A stretch of 64,000 nt of DNA from Bradyrhizobium sp. WBAH42 (GTDB lineage Bacteria; Pseudomonadota; Alphaproteobacteria; Rhizobiales; Xanthobacteraceae), in the NCBI RefSeq assembly GCF_024585265.1, contig NZ_CP036533.1, positions 6,953,001 to 7,017,000 on the forward strand, in the 5' to 3' direction. How positions within the stretch are numbered: position 1 is the stretch's first letter; the number at the start of each line of letters is the position of its first letter. The notes beneath the pieces were generated by a model that searched no databases, had not been told where the DNA came from, and saw only the letters and a list, made by a program, of their open reading frames with translations. The position numbers and the translations under genes were made by a program. Shown piece by piece: positions 9,587 through 18,229 of this stretch.

Positions 9587-9613
9587 GAAAAAAAAGCCAC
9601 CCAAAGATGGCTT
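9587..9613 (-). terminator. Intrinsic terminator of ald
   Basis: On the minus strand AAGCCA pairs with TGGCTT across a short loop and is followed directly by a run of eight or nine T. It starts about 35 bases beyond the ald stop codon, as expected for a rho-independent terminator. Confidence 0.85.
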
Positions 9614-9648
9614 AGTCACGGAGGGAACAGCCATGAGGGCCTCTGGGA

Positions 9649-10761
9649 TCACGCCGCAGCCTGTTCGATCGGTGAGAAGGGCAGCCCGAGGCTTTCGGCC
9701 ACCGCTTTGTAAGTTAGCCGGCCCCGATGGACGTTGAGGCCTGCGCGCAAATGTGGATTGTCCAGTACGGCGGAAAACCCCTTGTTGGCCAGAGCCAAAC
9801 CAAACGGCAGAGTTGCGTTATTCAGTGCTTGACTCGACGTCAGCGGAACGGCGCCGGGCATATTGGCCACGCAATAATGAATAATGCCATCTACTTCGTA
9901 AGTTGGATCAGCGTGAGTGGTTGGGTGTGATGTCTCAAAGCAGCCGCCCTGATCGATAGCGACGTCCACGAGTACCGCCCTCTTGCGCATCGAGCTCAGC
10001 ATGCTCCGGCGGACCAGCTTCGGCGCGCTCGCACCTGGAACGAGCACGGCACCAATCACCACATCGGCCGCAAATAACTCTTCCTCTACGGACTCGATGG
10101 TTGAAAACCTGGTGCGAACGCGTCCTTCGAATAGCTCGTCCAGCTCGCGGAGCCGGATTAACGAACGATCGATGATGGTCACTTCTGCGCCGAGACCGAC
10201 CGCCATGCGTGCCGCGTGCGTACCGACGACGCCACCTCCGATCACCACGATTCGGGCAGGCTGAACACCGGGCACCCCACCGATCAGCAGCCCTCGTCCG
10301 CCTGTACTCCGCTTTAGGGCGCTACCCGCCGCTTCGACCGCAAGCCTACCCGCGACCTCGCTCATCGGCGCCAGCAGTGGAAGACCACCATGCGCATCAG
10401 TTACCGTCTCATAAGCGATCGCGGTGCATCCAGATTCCAGGAGGCCGGTAGCCTGGTCCAGGTCGGGAGCCAGATGCAGATAAGTGAAGAGGATATGATT
10501 CTCACGCAGCTGAGACCATTCGGACGGCTGAGGCTCCTTGACCTTTACGATCATCTCGCTTAAGGTGAATACCTCAACGGCGGAAGTTAGAATCGTTGCG
10601 CCAGCATTGCGATAATCGTCGTCGGTTGCACCAATGCCAGCGCCCGCATTGGTCTCGATCATCACGCTGTGGCCTGCTGCCACGTATTCCCGGGCAGCTC
10701 CAGGAGTAAGGCCCACGCGATATTCGTGCGCCTTGATTTCCTTTGGGACTCCGACCTTCAT
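9649..10761 (-). CDS. ald: Alanine dehydrogenase
   Basis: This 370-residue protein is an L-alanine dehydrogenase, which interconverts L-alanine with pyruvate, ammonia and NADH in the cytoplasm. The start MKVGVPKEIKAHEYRVGLTP is diagnostic. Substrate-site residues lie in MIVKVKEPQ and TYLHLAPD (the Lys and His of the family), and the NAD-binding Rossmann motif is VIGGGVVGTHAARMAVGLGA. Length matches the family. In bacteroids this enzyme can make alanine from newly fixed ammonia, which fits the location near nif and fdxN, although no NifA site was found upstream. It stands alone, followed by a clear terminator. Confidence 0.96.
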   Translation of the reverse strand: MKVGVPKEIKAHEYRVGLTPGAAREYVAAGHSVMIETNAGAGIGATDDDYRNAGATILTSAVEVFTLSEMIVKVKEPQPSEWSQLRENHILFTYLHLAPDLDQATGLLESGCTAIAYETVTDAHGGLPLLAPMSEVAGRLAVEAAGSALKRSTGGRGLLIGGVPGVQPARIVVIGGGVVGTHAARMAVGLGAEVTIIDRSLIRLRELDELFEGRVRTRFSTIESVEEELFAADVVIGAVLVPGASAPKLVRRSMLSSMRKRAVLVDVAIDQGGCFETSHPTTHADPTYEVDGIIHYCVANMPGAVPLTSSQALNNATLPFGLALANKGFSAVLDNPHLRAGLNVHRGRLTYKAVAESLGLPFSPIEQAAA

Positions 10762-11429
10762 TTGAAAACTCCCTGCCTGACGCGCCCTTCATATCGGAAG
10801 CGAGCAGCGATATCGCGACGCAGCCGATAAAATCCTGCAGGAATTCAGCGATAATTGACAGGCTTCGCAGGATTTCAAACCCACGGGTGCCGAGCGGACC
10901 GTGGGAGCTTGCTCCCTGAACTTAACGCGTCGACACGCGCGATAGTGATAAATCGTTCCGAATTGCTGTTCCGGCTCGGTGCGGAAGGTTCTTGCAGACT
11001 TCGTCGAGAACCACGGGTAAGAGGCAGTGCTGGGGTCATCCAACATCTGGCGATCTCCCTCATTTTCCGCAGCTAGCGTAGATTTCGCGTTGGGAAGCCT
11101 CACTTCAAACACTACTCAAAGTAGATTAGTCAAGCGGTCATCATGGAAAAGGAAGCTGACAAGACGCAACAAGCAGATGTCTGTTTGACGCTTCGCGTTG
11201 CTTTTTTCTTGAATTGAATAAAGAGCGACGCCCGGCTGCAGTGACGCCGATGAACCACTGCAGCCTAATGCTTTTGCTTTGCGTCCGACGCATCTGAGGC
11301 GACGCATCGCGTGGCGCGCTCGATGCTCGAACGGGGGAGGTCCGGATCGGACGGCAGGGCCAGGTCCCTCAACCCGGCACAGTCGGTCCATTTATCTAAG
11401 CATGCCTCAGACTGCTCGACCTTCGCACG
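10762..11429. other. Intergenic region upstream of ald
   Basis: No recognisable gene lies here. Short open frames on both strands lack ribosome sites and family resemblance. An Lrp-type regulator, often divergent from ald, is not present. Confidence 0.5.
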
Positions 11430-11696
11430 CTAGCGCGATTGCGCTCTCTGTCGCGCAAACGCGTAGACCGGATTGATACCACAATAGGCGTAGGTGCCGG
11501 ATGCAGTGGCCATACACTGCTCATAGGTCGAGAACTGGCAATTGCCCGGATATCCCCAGGTACGTCCCTGCAGACAATATACGTCCTGCGGGGCCGAGGG
11601 GATGTACGAGCGCCCCCGCGAAGCCGCGCTCGAAGCCGATCCAAAGCTGACGACGATGGGGATTGCAAGCACACCGATAAACAGAAGATTGCGCAT
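11430..11696 (-). CDS. Small exported DUF3551-like protein
   Basis: This 88-residue protein begins with a hydrophobic signal sequence (MRNLLFIGVLAIPIVVSFGS, cleavage likely near SSAAS). The mature part contains DVYCLQGRTWGYPGNCQFST and YEQCMATASGTYAYCGINP, with four cysteines spaced as in the DUF3551 family, which is abundant in Bradyrhizobium. Its function is unknown; the cysteines suggest a disulfide-stabilised periplasmic or secreted peptide. It has no close neighbour on the same strand and is probably monocistronic. Confidence 0.75.
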   Translation of the reverse strand: MRNLLFIGVLAIPIVVSFGSASSAASRGRSYIPSAPQDVYCLQGRTWGYPGNCQFSTYEQCMATASGTYAYCGINPVYAFARQRAQSR

Positions 11697-12231
11697 GATC
11701 TCGCCTCCGCTAATTCTTGCCGAAGGATAGAGGATTCGGATTTTATGCTATGATCCTAGTCAATGGCAAATAGCCGGTCGCCATCGTGGGACGATCACCT
11801 TACTCTAGAAACTCAAGTGTGACAGCGCTCCGAGTTCAGAGCAGCAATCCGGCTGCTTCTAGAGAAGAACGCATTTTTCCGGCGTGATGGGCTGCATTTC
11901 GGGGCAAAGAAACGAGGGAAGTAGCAAATCGGCATATTACTCGCACTCACGCATGCGCGTTTGTAGCGATCAGACCCCTGACTCACTGCGCTTCGAGCGC
12001 GAGAAATTGATTGGGCGATTGCTTCCGCGGATATCGTCGTGGCCAGCGGCCAAGCGCCCCGTTTACAGGCCGAACATATGACCGCACCGTCGTCCCTTGT
12101 TCAACCAGAGAAAGATCTTGCAGCCGGCCGTTCCAAAGATGAATCAGAGCCCCTTTTGGACGCCGGTGGGGGTGCGATTCCAGTGCCGATTGACTCTAGA
12201 GGCTATTCTCAGGAGAGGGCGGCCACGGCAT
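11697..12231. other. Intergenic region, no gene seen
   Basis: The 535 bases between the DUF3551 gene and an IS91 remnant contain only short frames without family resemblance. The promoter of the DUF3551 gene should be at the left end but could not be pinpointed. Confidence 0.45.
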
Positions 12232-12447
12232 TCACTCTTTCCCATATGTACAACGGATATTGGATTTGTCGTCGATGCCCTCCGGTACGATCATGTGGAT
12301 CTGCGGATGGTGGTTCATCGCCGTACCCGAGGAATGCAGCACCGTGGTGATGCGGATACGTGCGCCGAGATGCTCGGAATTTGCGGGGATGATCGTCATC
12401 GCCTCGGGAGCCTCTTGGAACGGCAGGCCATAAGTGCCGATCGCACC
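12232..12447 (-). pseudogene. IS91-family transposase fragment
   Basis: One minus-strand frame reads HLGARIRITTVLHSSG followed by TAMNHHPQIHMIVPEG. This matches the core of IS91-type rolling-circle transposases, in which a VLHTWG block is followed by HHPHIHMIVPGGG. About 70 residues remain, with no recognisable N- or C-terminal domain and a stop shortly after the histidine block. It abuts the 3' end of the DUF5695-like gene, so an IS91 insertion or deletion may have set that boundary. Confidence 0.6.
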
Positions 12448-12462
12448 GGATAATCGGCATCA

Positions 12463-15054
12463 CTAGCAGACCTGAACCCGCGGTAAGCGCGCCGCAGGCA
12501 AGCGGATGACGATCTGGCTGTCCGTGATGTTGACGACTTCCTTGCGCTTTCTTCCGTCATCGTACCGCAATTCGAACGTCACTCTCGATGCAGACGGGGT
12601 AAAGGGCTCAGGCGTAAGGCTGATCCACCCCTCCCCCAAATTCAGAATGATCGGTCGATCCGCTCGGAATCGGGCGTCGAGCAGCACCAAGTCCAATCGG
12701 AAGGACTGGAGCCGCACGTTGAGCCGTCGACGCACGCCATCATGTGGCCAAATACGCAGGGTGTGAGCGAGCGTCTTCATGATGCCACCGTGACAAACCT
12801 GCCCAAAGATGGGATCATCGGCAACGATCGTCGCAGCAGCGCGGACCGCCCCACAAAATCCCAGGTCGATCTCGCACGAGTAATACCACGCTCCACGGTG
12901 ATGCGACTGACCGAGCCATGTGGTCCCGCTCGGCGCCGGCTCGAAGCCGCCACCGGCCGCGCCGTCATTCTCCTCGCCCGGATACCAGTAGCCATGACCG
13001 GCCGACGCCGGGCCGCTGTTCAGCAAAGCCCACGCGCTGAGTTGTGACGCATAGCCGAGACGAAGGAGCGGATGCGGGTCGTCTGCATCATTCAGCGCAT
13101 GATCAAGCAGCGCCCAGCCACCCATCTGCGCCATGTAAGTTAGCGTATAGGCGTCGCCCGCAGTGCGGCGATAATCGCTGCCCAGGTAGTAATAAGCAGG
13201 TTCCAGCCAGCCACGGCAGAACAGATTTGCAGCGATCTGACGCTCCGCGAAGGAACGCGCTGCCGCCTTCGAAACCCCCATGGAGACAGGGTCGTCAAGG
13301 GCCGAGCGCGCCAGTGCCTGCGTTGATTCGAAGGCTGTGGAATCGAACGGATATTCAGACTTGAACAGGTCCGCCTTCGGATCGACGACGGCGCGCACCT
13401 TACGTGCCCAGTGCGCCTCCAACGTCGTCGCCTCGCGCGTCAAGCCCGCCGTCGTGAGCGCCGAAACCAGTTCGGGGATCACACATTCGTTGCAGATGCC
13501 GGTGCGGTAGGCAGACCACATCACCACGCGCATCGGCACCGTGAACATGGCCAGCGCCGTACCGTAGGCGCGTATCAAATAATCTCGTGCGCTCTGGCGG
13601 GTGGGTATCGCGGGATGGTCACGCGCGATGCGGTGCATGGCCAAATACATTGCGAAGATGTGCGGATAGTCATAAGGCCGCCAGATATGCAGGCGGCCCT
13701 TTGGGCCGGGATCGCTGCTCTCCCTGTTCTGCTTCCAATCGGGTATGCCATAGAGGCTGTAGGCGTATGCCTCCTGTGTAGTACGTTGCAGCCCGCCCCA
13801 GACGAACGTATCTATATACCGATCTAGCGCCGCCACTTCCGCCACATCAGGATGCTCGGCATTCTTGGTCGCGAGATAGACGGGCTTGCTCAGCCCGGGA
13901 TCGTCGCACGTCACCTCGTAGATGCGCCAGCCCTTGATCCGGTCGTAATTGTCCGGGCCAAGCAGGACCTGCGTCTCCATATTCCACTCGCCAAACAAAC
14001 CGTCGTACCATTTGGACGGGTCACGATGCTGCCGCTTCACGATGAAGGTTGCGCGCTTCTTCATCATCGTCTCGACGGGCTCGGTAGCGAAGAATTCAAG
14101 AAAGGTCTGGCGCGCACCCGGCTGGTGCAGGGTCAGCCGGTTCTCTCCCAATCGCGAAAAGCGAATCCGCCACAGTCGCCTGCCAGCCCGATCCGGCAAC
14201 CGTTGCACCATCGTATCGCCGGTAAATTCCGCTTCGATTCGCTCCACCGGAATGGAGGACGCGAGCGCGATGTCGACATGCAGGTCGTTGGGAACCGTCA
14301 TGCCCGGCGTTACTTCCACGTCCACCAGACCGGCGTCTGCGATAGCCCTGCGCGCCGCCTCGTAATCGGCAACCCACTGGAAGCGGAGACGGTAACGCCG
14401 TTGCTCGGTCGGCGACAGGAACAGGGAATGGGTCGGCTGGCGCCAGCGAGTCCCGCCCGCCCCTGCCTCGCCGGCGGCCGCCCCGGCTAAGATGTAGGCG
14501 CACCACGTCCCACTGGCTTCGGCCGAATCCTTATGGACATTCCAGTATTCCAGTGACGTGTCCGCTTCCGGTAAGAGCATGAGGAAGGGACCGATGCTGT
14601 TGCCGCGAATCCAGAAGATGTGCGATCCATGCCCCGAGATGAAGCTGTGCTTCAAAACAGCCACCGATACCGGTTGTCCTGCCGGAAATTCGGTGTTCAT
14701 CGGCATGGGTAAATATAGGTCGCCAACCTCCACGCTCGCCATGCCATCGTTCCGCAGCATGATCTCCCACGTCAATCCAGCCTCATTGACTGCGAGGCGG
14801 GTCGTGAGAAGGACGCCAGCATCGCGGGCTGCTAGTTCAAGGGCCGCGCTATGCATCGGCCTCGTTGCATCAGCGCCGGTTCGAAGCGTATGCCACTCGG
14901 ATCCGGCACGCCGAACTCTAGCGTGAGCCGCCCCCAGCACGGCTCCAGGCAGGACATAATCCGTGTCATACGCATCGTTACGATAACGCAACGAAGTAAT
15001 GCCGTCTTGTGTGCAGCCCACGACGAAGGGAGAGTCGGCGGCCTTCAACACCAT
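12463..15054 (-). CDS. Large DUF5695-like protein (signal peptide frameshifted)
   Basis: This 863-residue open frame resembles DUF5695 proteins, a family of unknown function with a carbohydrate-active look. Recognisable stretches are SPFVVGCTQDGITSLRYRND near the start, WYDGLFGEWNMETQVLLGPD near residue 350, and the following DRYIDTFVWGGLQ block. Many Trp and Tyr residues and an apparently alpha-helical second half suggest an (alpha/alpha)-barrel-like fold, but that is inference. The methionine at 15054 is not a natural start: a Tat signal peptide lies directly upstream in another frame (15045-15191). The family call rests on memory and is moderate. Confidence 0.6.
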   Translation of the reverse strand: MVLKAADSPFVVGCTQDGITSLRYRNDAYDTDYVLPGAVLGAAHARVRRAGSEWHTLRTGADATRPMHSAALELAARDAGVLLTTRLAVNEAGLTWEIMLRNDGMASVEVGDLYLPMPMNTEFPAGQPVSVAVLKHSFISGHGSHIFWIRGNSIGPFLMLLPEADTSLEYWNVHKDSAEASGTWCAYILAGAAAGEAGAGGTRWRQPTHSLFLSPTEQRRYRLRFQWVADYEAARRAIADAGLVDVEVTPGMTVPNDLHVDIALASSIPVERIEAEFTGDTMVQRLPDRAGRRLWRIRFSRLGENRLTLHQPGARQTFLEFFATEPVETMMKKRATFIVKRQHRDPSKWYDGLFGEWNMETQVLLGPDNYDRIKGWRIYEVTCDDPGLSKPVYLATKNAEHPDVAEVAALDRYIDTFVWGGLQRTTQEAYAYSLYGIPDWKQNRESSDPGPKGRLHIWRPYDYPHIFAMYLAMHRIARDHPAIPTRQSARDYLIRAYGTALAMFTVPMRVVMWSAYRTGICNECVIPELVSALTTAGLTREATTLEAHWARKVRAVVDPKADLFKSEYPFDSTAFESTQALARSALDDPVSMGVSKAAARSFAERQIAANLFCRGWLEPAYYYLGSDYRRTAGDAYTLTYMAQMGGWALLDHALNDADDPHPLLRLGYASQLSAWALLNSGPASAGHGYWYPGEENDGAAGGGFEPAPSGTTWLGQSHHRGAWYYSCEIDLGFCGAVRAAATIVADDPIFGQVCHGGIMKTLAHTLRIWPHDGVRRRLNVRLQSFRLDLVLLDARFRADRPIILNLGEGWISLTPEPFTPSASRVTFELRYDDGRKRKEVVNITDSQIVIRLPAARLPRVQVC

Positions 15055-15191
15055 GACAACCTTGCGCTGCGGCCGATTGGGGTAGGCAGCGTAACGCCCC
15101 CGAACAACGCGCTACCCAAGACGCTACTGCCCAACAGCATCGTACGACGCGTATACGTCCAGGCTTCAGACATGCCTTTGGTCTTCGCCAT
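15045..15191 (-). pseudogene. Tat signal peptide segment, out of frame with DUF5695-like gene
   Basis: An ATG at 15189-15191 opens a 48-residue frame with TYTRRTMLLGSSVLGSALFG, a twin-arginine signal with a hydrophobic core. It ends at TGA 15045-15047 inside the start of the next frame. The downstream frame has its own stop (TAG) a short way upstream, so neither frame alone makes an exported protein. A single-base indel between about 15050 and 15110 would join them. Confidence 0.7.
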
Positions 15192-15809
15192 CAACCGTAT
15201 CCCGTATCGCTATTAGGAGCTGGAGCCGATATCCAACAGGCGAACTTCTCGCCGGACCTCCGTGCAGTCGTGGATCATCCCTGTGGCGGCAAGTTGGCAG
15301 CCACAGGCTCGCTCTCGAGAGTTACGCTCGTTCTGCGGGCGACGACCGTCCGCTCGGCCTCTTCTGCTGAGACTGGCTGTATGGGAGACCGCGGCAGTTA
15401 GGCGGATTCGGTTGCTGCTCGTGGAAGTTCTGGCCGTGCACGATCAGCGTTGTGCCGCTCGAGCGCCTTCTCGAGGAACAGGGTCGCAACCATGGGAAGC
15501 CAAGCGCTACCCGCGGGCGCGGGTTAACTTATCGGGACGATGGCTTTGAGGATTGGGGCGTCCACACGCCGCGTAGAAGTTTCAGATAGCCTCGCTCGCA
15601 GGGCGGTGAAATCATGAATGACCCGGTTTGCCTTGCGGCGGGCATGCGAATCCTTCCACTCGACCAAAGGAGGGTGGGTGTGGTCGGAAGCGAGCACCTT
15701 CGCTGCCACGTCTTGCGGGCCACCGCCGAGGCCGTGGAGGTCGAAGGCGTGAAGGAATTTCATCAGTGGAGGTTTCTGAAACGACGTCAGCCGCAGAATA
15801 CGCCCCTCT
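15192..15809. other. Intergenic region downstream of hypE
   Basis: A 79-codon minus-strand frame at 15524-15763 (starting MKFLHAFDLHGLGGG, with HARRKANRVIHDF) could be a relic, but I recognise no family. hoxA, which follows hypE in some Bradyrhizobium clusters, is not found here. Confidence 0.4.
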
Positions 15810-16856
15810 TCAACAGATCCGAGGCAATTGTTCGCCCCACAGCCAGTCGACGACGCGTCGGCCGCCGAAACCGGTGGTCATCTGCACAAACTTGTGATCG
15901 TCAGCCACCGCCTCGCCAATGTCAGCTGCATCGGACGCGAGCGGGTGCGCCTTCATGGCAGCAAGCACGGCATCGGCCGATTCAGGCGCGACGATCGCAA
16001 CGAGCTTGCCCTCATTGGCGACATGGATCGGCTCTAGTCCAAGAAGTTCGCAGGCAGCCGCAACCGCAGGCTTCACCGGAATGGTTGATTCCTGCAAATG
16101 GAACCCAACGTCGGATTGATGCGCAATCTCGTTGAGAGCCGCAGCGAGCCCGCCGCGCGTGGGGTCGCGCATCACGCGGATGCCGCCAGGGCCGGCGGCA
16201 AGCATGACCGCTACGAGATCATGCAAGGCGGCTGAGTCCGAGACGATTTCGGTTTGAAAAGCGACGTTCTGACGTTTTGACATAATCGCCACTCCATGGT
16301 CGCCGAGGCTTCCGGACACCAGCACACGATCGCCGACCCTTACCTTGTCGGCGGACAGATCCAGCCCATCGGCCACAAACCCGATCCCGGCCACAGAGAT
16401 GAACAGACCGTCTGCTTTGCCGCGCTCGACGACTTTGGTGTCTCCAGCAATGATGTGAACGCCGCCCCCGCGAGCTGCCGCGCCCATCGAATCCGCGATC
16501 GTCTTCAGATCCGAAAAACGGAAACCCTCCTCGATGATAAAGCTGGTTGACAGATAGAGCGGACGCGCACCGGACATCGCGACATCATTAATCGTGCCGT
16601 GCACAGCCAATGACCCGATATTGCCACCGGGAAAGAAAAGTGGGGTAACCACATAGCCGTCCGTCGTCATCACCATCCTGCCTGCCGAAACATCAAACGC
16701 CGCCTGGTCATTGCAGCGAGCGAGCCATTCATTACCGAAGGCTTGGTGAAAAAGGTCGGAGATCAGCTGTGCCATGGCACGCCCCCCGGATCCGTGGGAC
16801 AGTTCAACGCGCCCGCTCTTTACGTCGAGCTTACGTGGATAGGCTTTCATGCTCAT
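15810..16856 (-). CDS. hypE: HypE, hydrogenase maturation (cyanide ligand synthesis)
   Basis: HypE dehydrates the carbamoyl group placed on its C-terminal cysteine by HypF, giving the thiocyanate that becomes the CN ligands of the NiFe site. The 348-residue protein has the AIR-synthase-like fold with LSHGSGGRAMAQLISDLFHQ near residue 18 and a glycine-rich DRVLVSGSLGDHGVAIMSKR segment. It ends exactly with the required PRIC, placing the acceptor Cys at the last residue. Its start overlaps hypD by 4 bases. It is the last gene of the hup-hyp series. Confidence 0.97.
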   Translation of the reverse strand: MSMKAYPRKLDVKSGRVELSHGSGGRAMAQLISDLFHQAFGNEWLARCNDQAAFDVSAGRMVMTTDGYVVTPLFFPGGNIGSLAVHGTINDVAMSGARPLYLSTSFIIEEGFRFSDLKTIADSMGAAARGGGVHIIAGDTKVVERGKADGLFISVAGIGFVADGLDLSADKVRVGDRVLVSGSLGDHGVAIMSKRQNVAFQTEIVSDSAALHDLVAVMLAAGPGGIRVMRDPTRGGLAAALNEIAHQSDVGFHLQESTIPVKPAVAAACELLGLEPIHVANEGKLVAIVAPESADAVLAAMKAHPLASDAADIGEAVADDHKFVQMTTGFGGRRVVDWLWGEQLPRIC

Positions 16857-18004
16857 GACCTTTGCCTCACCTGTTCACCGCGAACTCGGCCATAGGTCCA
16901 ATACGCCGCACAAGCGCCTTCTGATGATACCATGCAGGCCCCTATGGGCGTTTCCGGCGTGCAGATCTTTCCAATCAACTTGCAATCGGCCGGCCGTTTG
17001 GCGCCACGCAGGATCGCGCAGCACTCGCACGCCGGATTGTCTGCGACAGGCATGTCATGGATCGCGAAACGCGTCTCGGCGTCGAATTTTGCGTAAGACC
17101 GCTTCAGCTTCAGTCCGCTGTTGGGTACGAGCCCGAGCCCACGCCATTCAAACTGATCACGCAGTTCGAATACCTGCGACACCTCGCCCTTGGCGCGCAG
17201 ATTGCCTTCGCGTGTCACTGCACGGCGGTATTGGTTTTCTACCTCGTAGCGGTGTTGATTCACCTGCCGCACCAGCATCAATATAGCTTGCAACACGTCG
17301 AGTGGTTCAAATCCCGCGACTACGATCGGCTTCTCGAACTGTTCTGCCAGCGGCTCGTAAGGCTGCGTACCGATAATAGTGCTGACATGCGCAGGCCCGA
17401 TGAAGCCGTCAATTGGGACGCCGCCGGCGTTGCGGATCTTCGGGTTCTCGAGAATGCTGTGCATCGCAGAGGGTGTAAGCACGTGATTGCAGAACACGCT
17501 CAGGCGATCCAACCGCTTGCTCTCGGCAATCCGGATCATGACCGCCGTTGGGGGCGTCGTGGTCTCAAAACCGATGGCAAAGAAGACCACCTCGCGGCCC
17601 GGTATCTGTTCGGCGAGCCGGATAGCGTCCAGCGTCGAGTAAACCATCCGAATGTCAGCGCCCAGCGCTTTGGCTCGCAACAGAGACTGTCCTTGCGACC
17701 CGGGAGCACGCATTAAGTCGCCGTAGACGCAGAGAGTGACCTCTGGTCGCTCGACGAGCCGGATCGCCATGTCGATTCGGCTCGCGGGCAGAACGCAGAC
17801 GGGACAACCGGGCCCGTGGATCATCCGGACGTTCGCGGGCAGCAGATCCTCGAGGCCGTAGCGGGAGATCGCATGAGTGTGTCCGCCGCAAAATTCCATG
17901 AACCGATAGGTTCTTTGCGAACTGACCTCAGCGTCAATCGCACGCGCAAGTCCCTGCGCGATGCTCTTGTCGCGAAATTCATCAGAATATTTCATGATCG
18001 GCAT
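16853..18004 (-). CDS. hypD: HypD, hydrogenase maturation Fe(CN)2CO scaffold
   Basis: HypD holds a [4Fe-4S] cluster and, with HypC, is the platform where iron receives CN and CO. Conserved motifs are MEFCGGHTHAISRYG, GPGCPVCVLPASRID, and the C-terminal cysteine cluster running from NPACECCAIL to PIGACMVSSEGACAAYW. The length of 383 residues is normal. It overlaps hypC by 13 bases and hypE by 4, which indicates tight coupling. The start could be the first methionine or MKYSDEFRD three codons later. Confidence 0.97.
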   Translation of the reverse strand: MPIMKYSDEFRDKSIAQGLARAIDAEVSSQRTYRFMEFCGGHTHAISRYGLEDLLPANVRMIHGPGCPVCVLPASRIDMAIRLVERPEVTLCVYGDLMRAPGSQGQSLLRAKALGADIRMVYSTLDAIRLAEQIPGREVVFFAIGFETTTPPTAVMIRIAESKRLDRLSVFCNHVLTPSAMHSILENPKIRNAGGVPIDGFIGPAHVSTIIGTQPYEPLAEQFEKPIVVAGFEPLDVLQAILMLVRQVNQHRYEVENQYRRAVTREGNLRAKGEVSQVFELRDQFEWRGLGLVPNSGLKLKRSYAKFDAETRFAIHDMPVADNPACECCAILRGAKRPADCKLIGKICTPETPIGACMVSSEGACAAYWTYGRVRGEQVRQRS

Positions 18005-18228
18005 TCCTGCTCGGCGGTGCTTAGCTCCTGCAGGAGCTCCAGCGTGCGCTTGGCTTCCGCCTGATCGATCTTAGCGAGCGCATAGCCGGCATGGACGAGG
18101 ACGCAATCGCCGACATCGAGCTCGTCGACGAGAGCAATCGATATCTCCAAGCTGATGCCATCGATAGACACGAGAGCCATGTCGCTGGGTAGAATTTTCG
18201 CGATCTTCGCCGGAACCGAAAGACACAT
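17992..18228 (-). CDS. hypC: HypC, hydrogenase maturation chaperone
   Basis: This 78-residue chaperone carries the Fe(CN)2CO group from HypD to the large-subunit precursor. The essential N-terminal Cys2 is in MCLSVPAKIAKILPSD, and the DCVLVHAGYALAKID block is typical. It is a paralogue of HupF, encoded further upstream in the same cluster. It lies one base from the hypF stop and overlaps hypD. Confidence 0.95.
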   Translation of the reverse strand: MCLSVPAKIAKILPSDMALVSIDGISLEISIALVDELDVGDCVLVHAGYALAKIDQAEAKRTLELLQELSTAEQECRS

Positions 18229-18229
18229 A

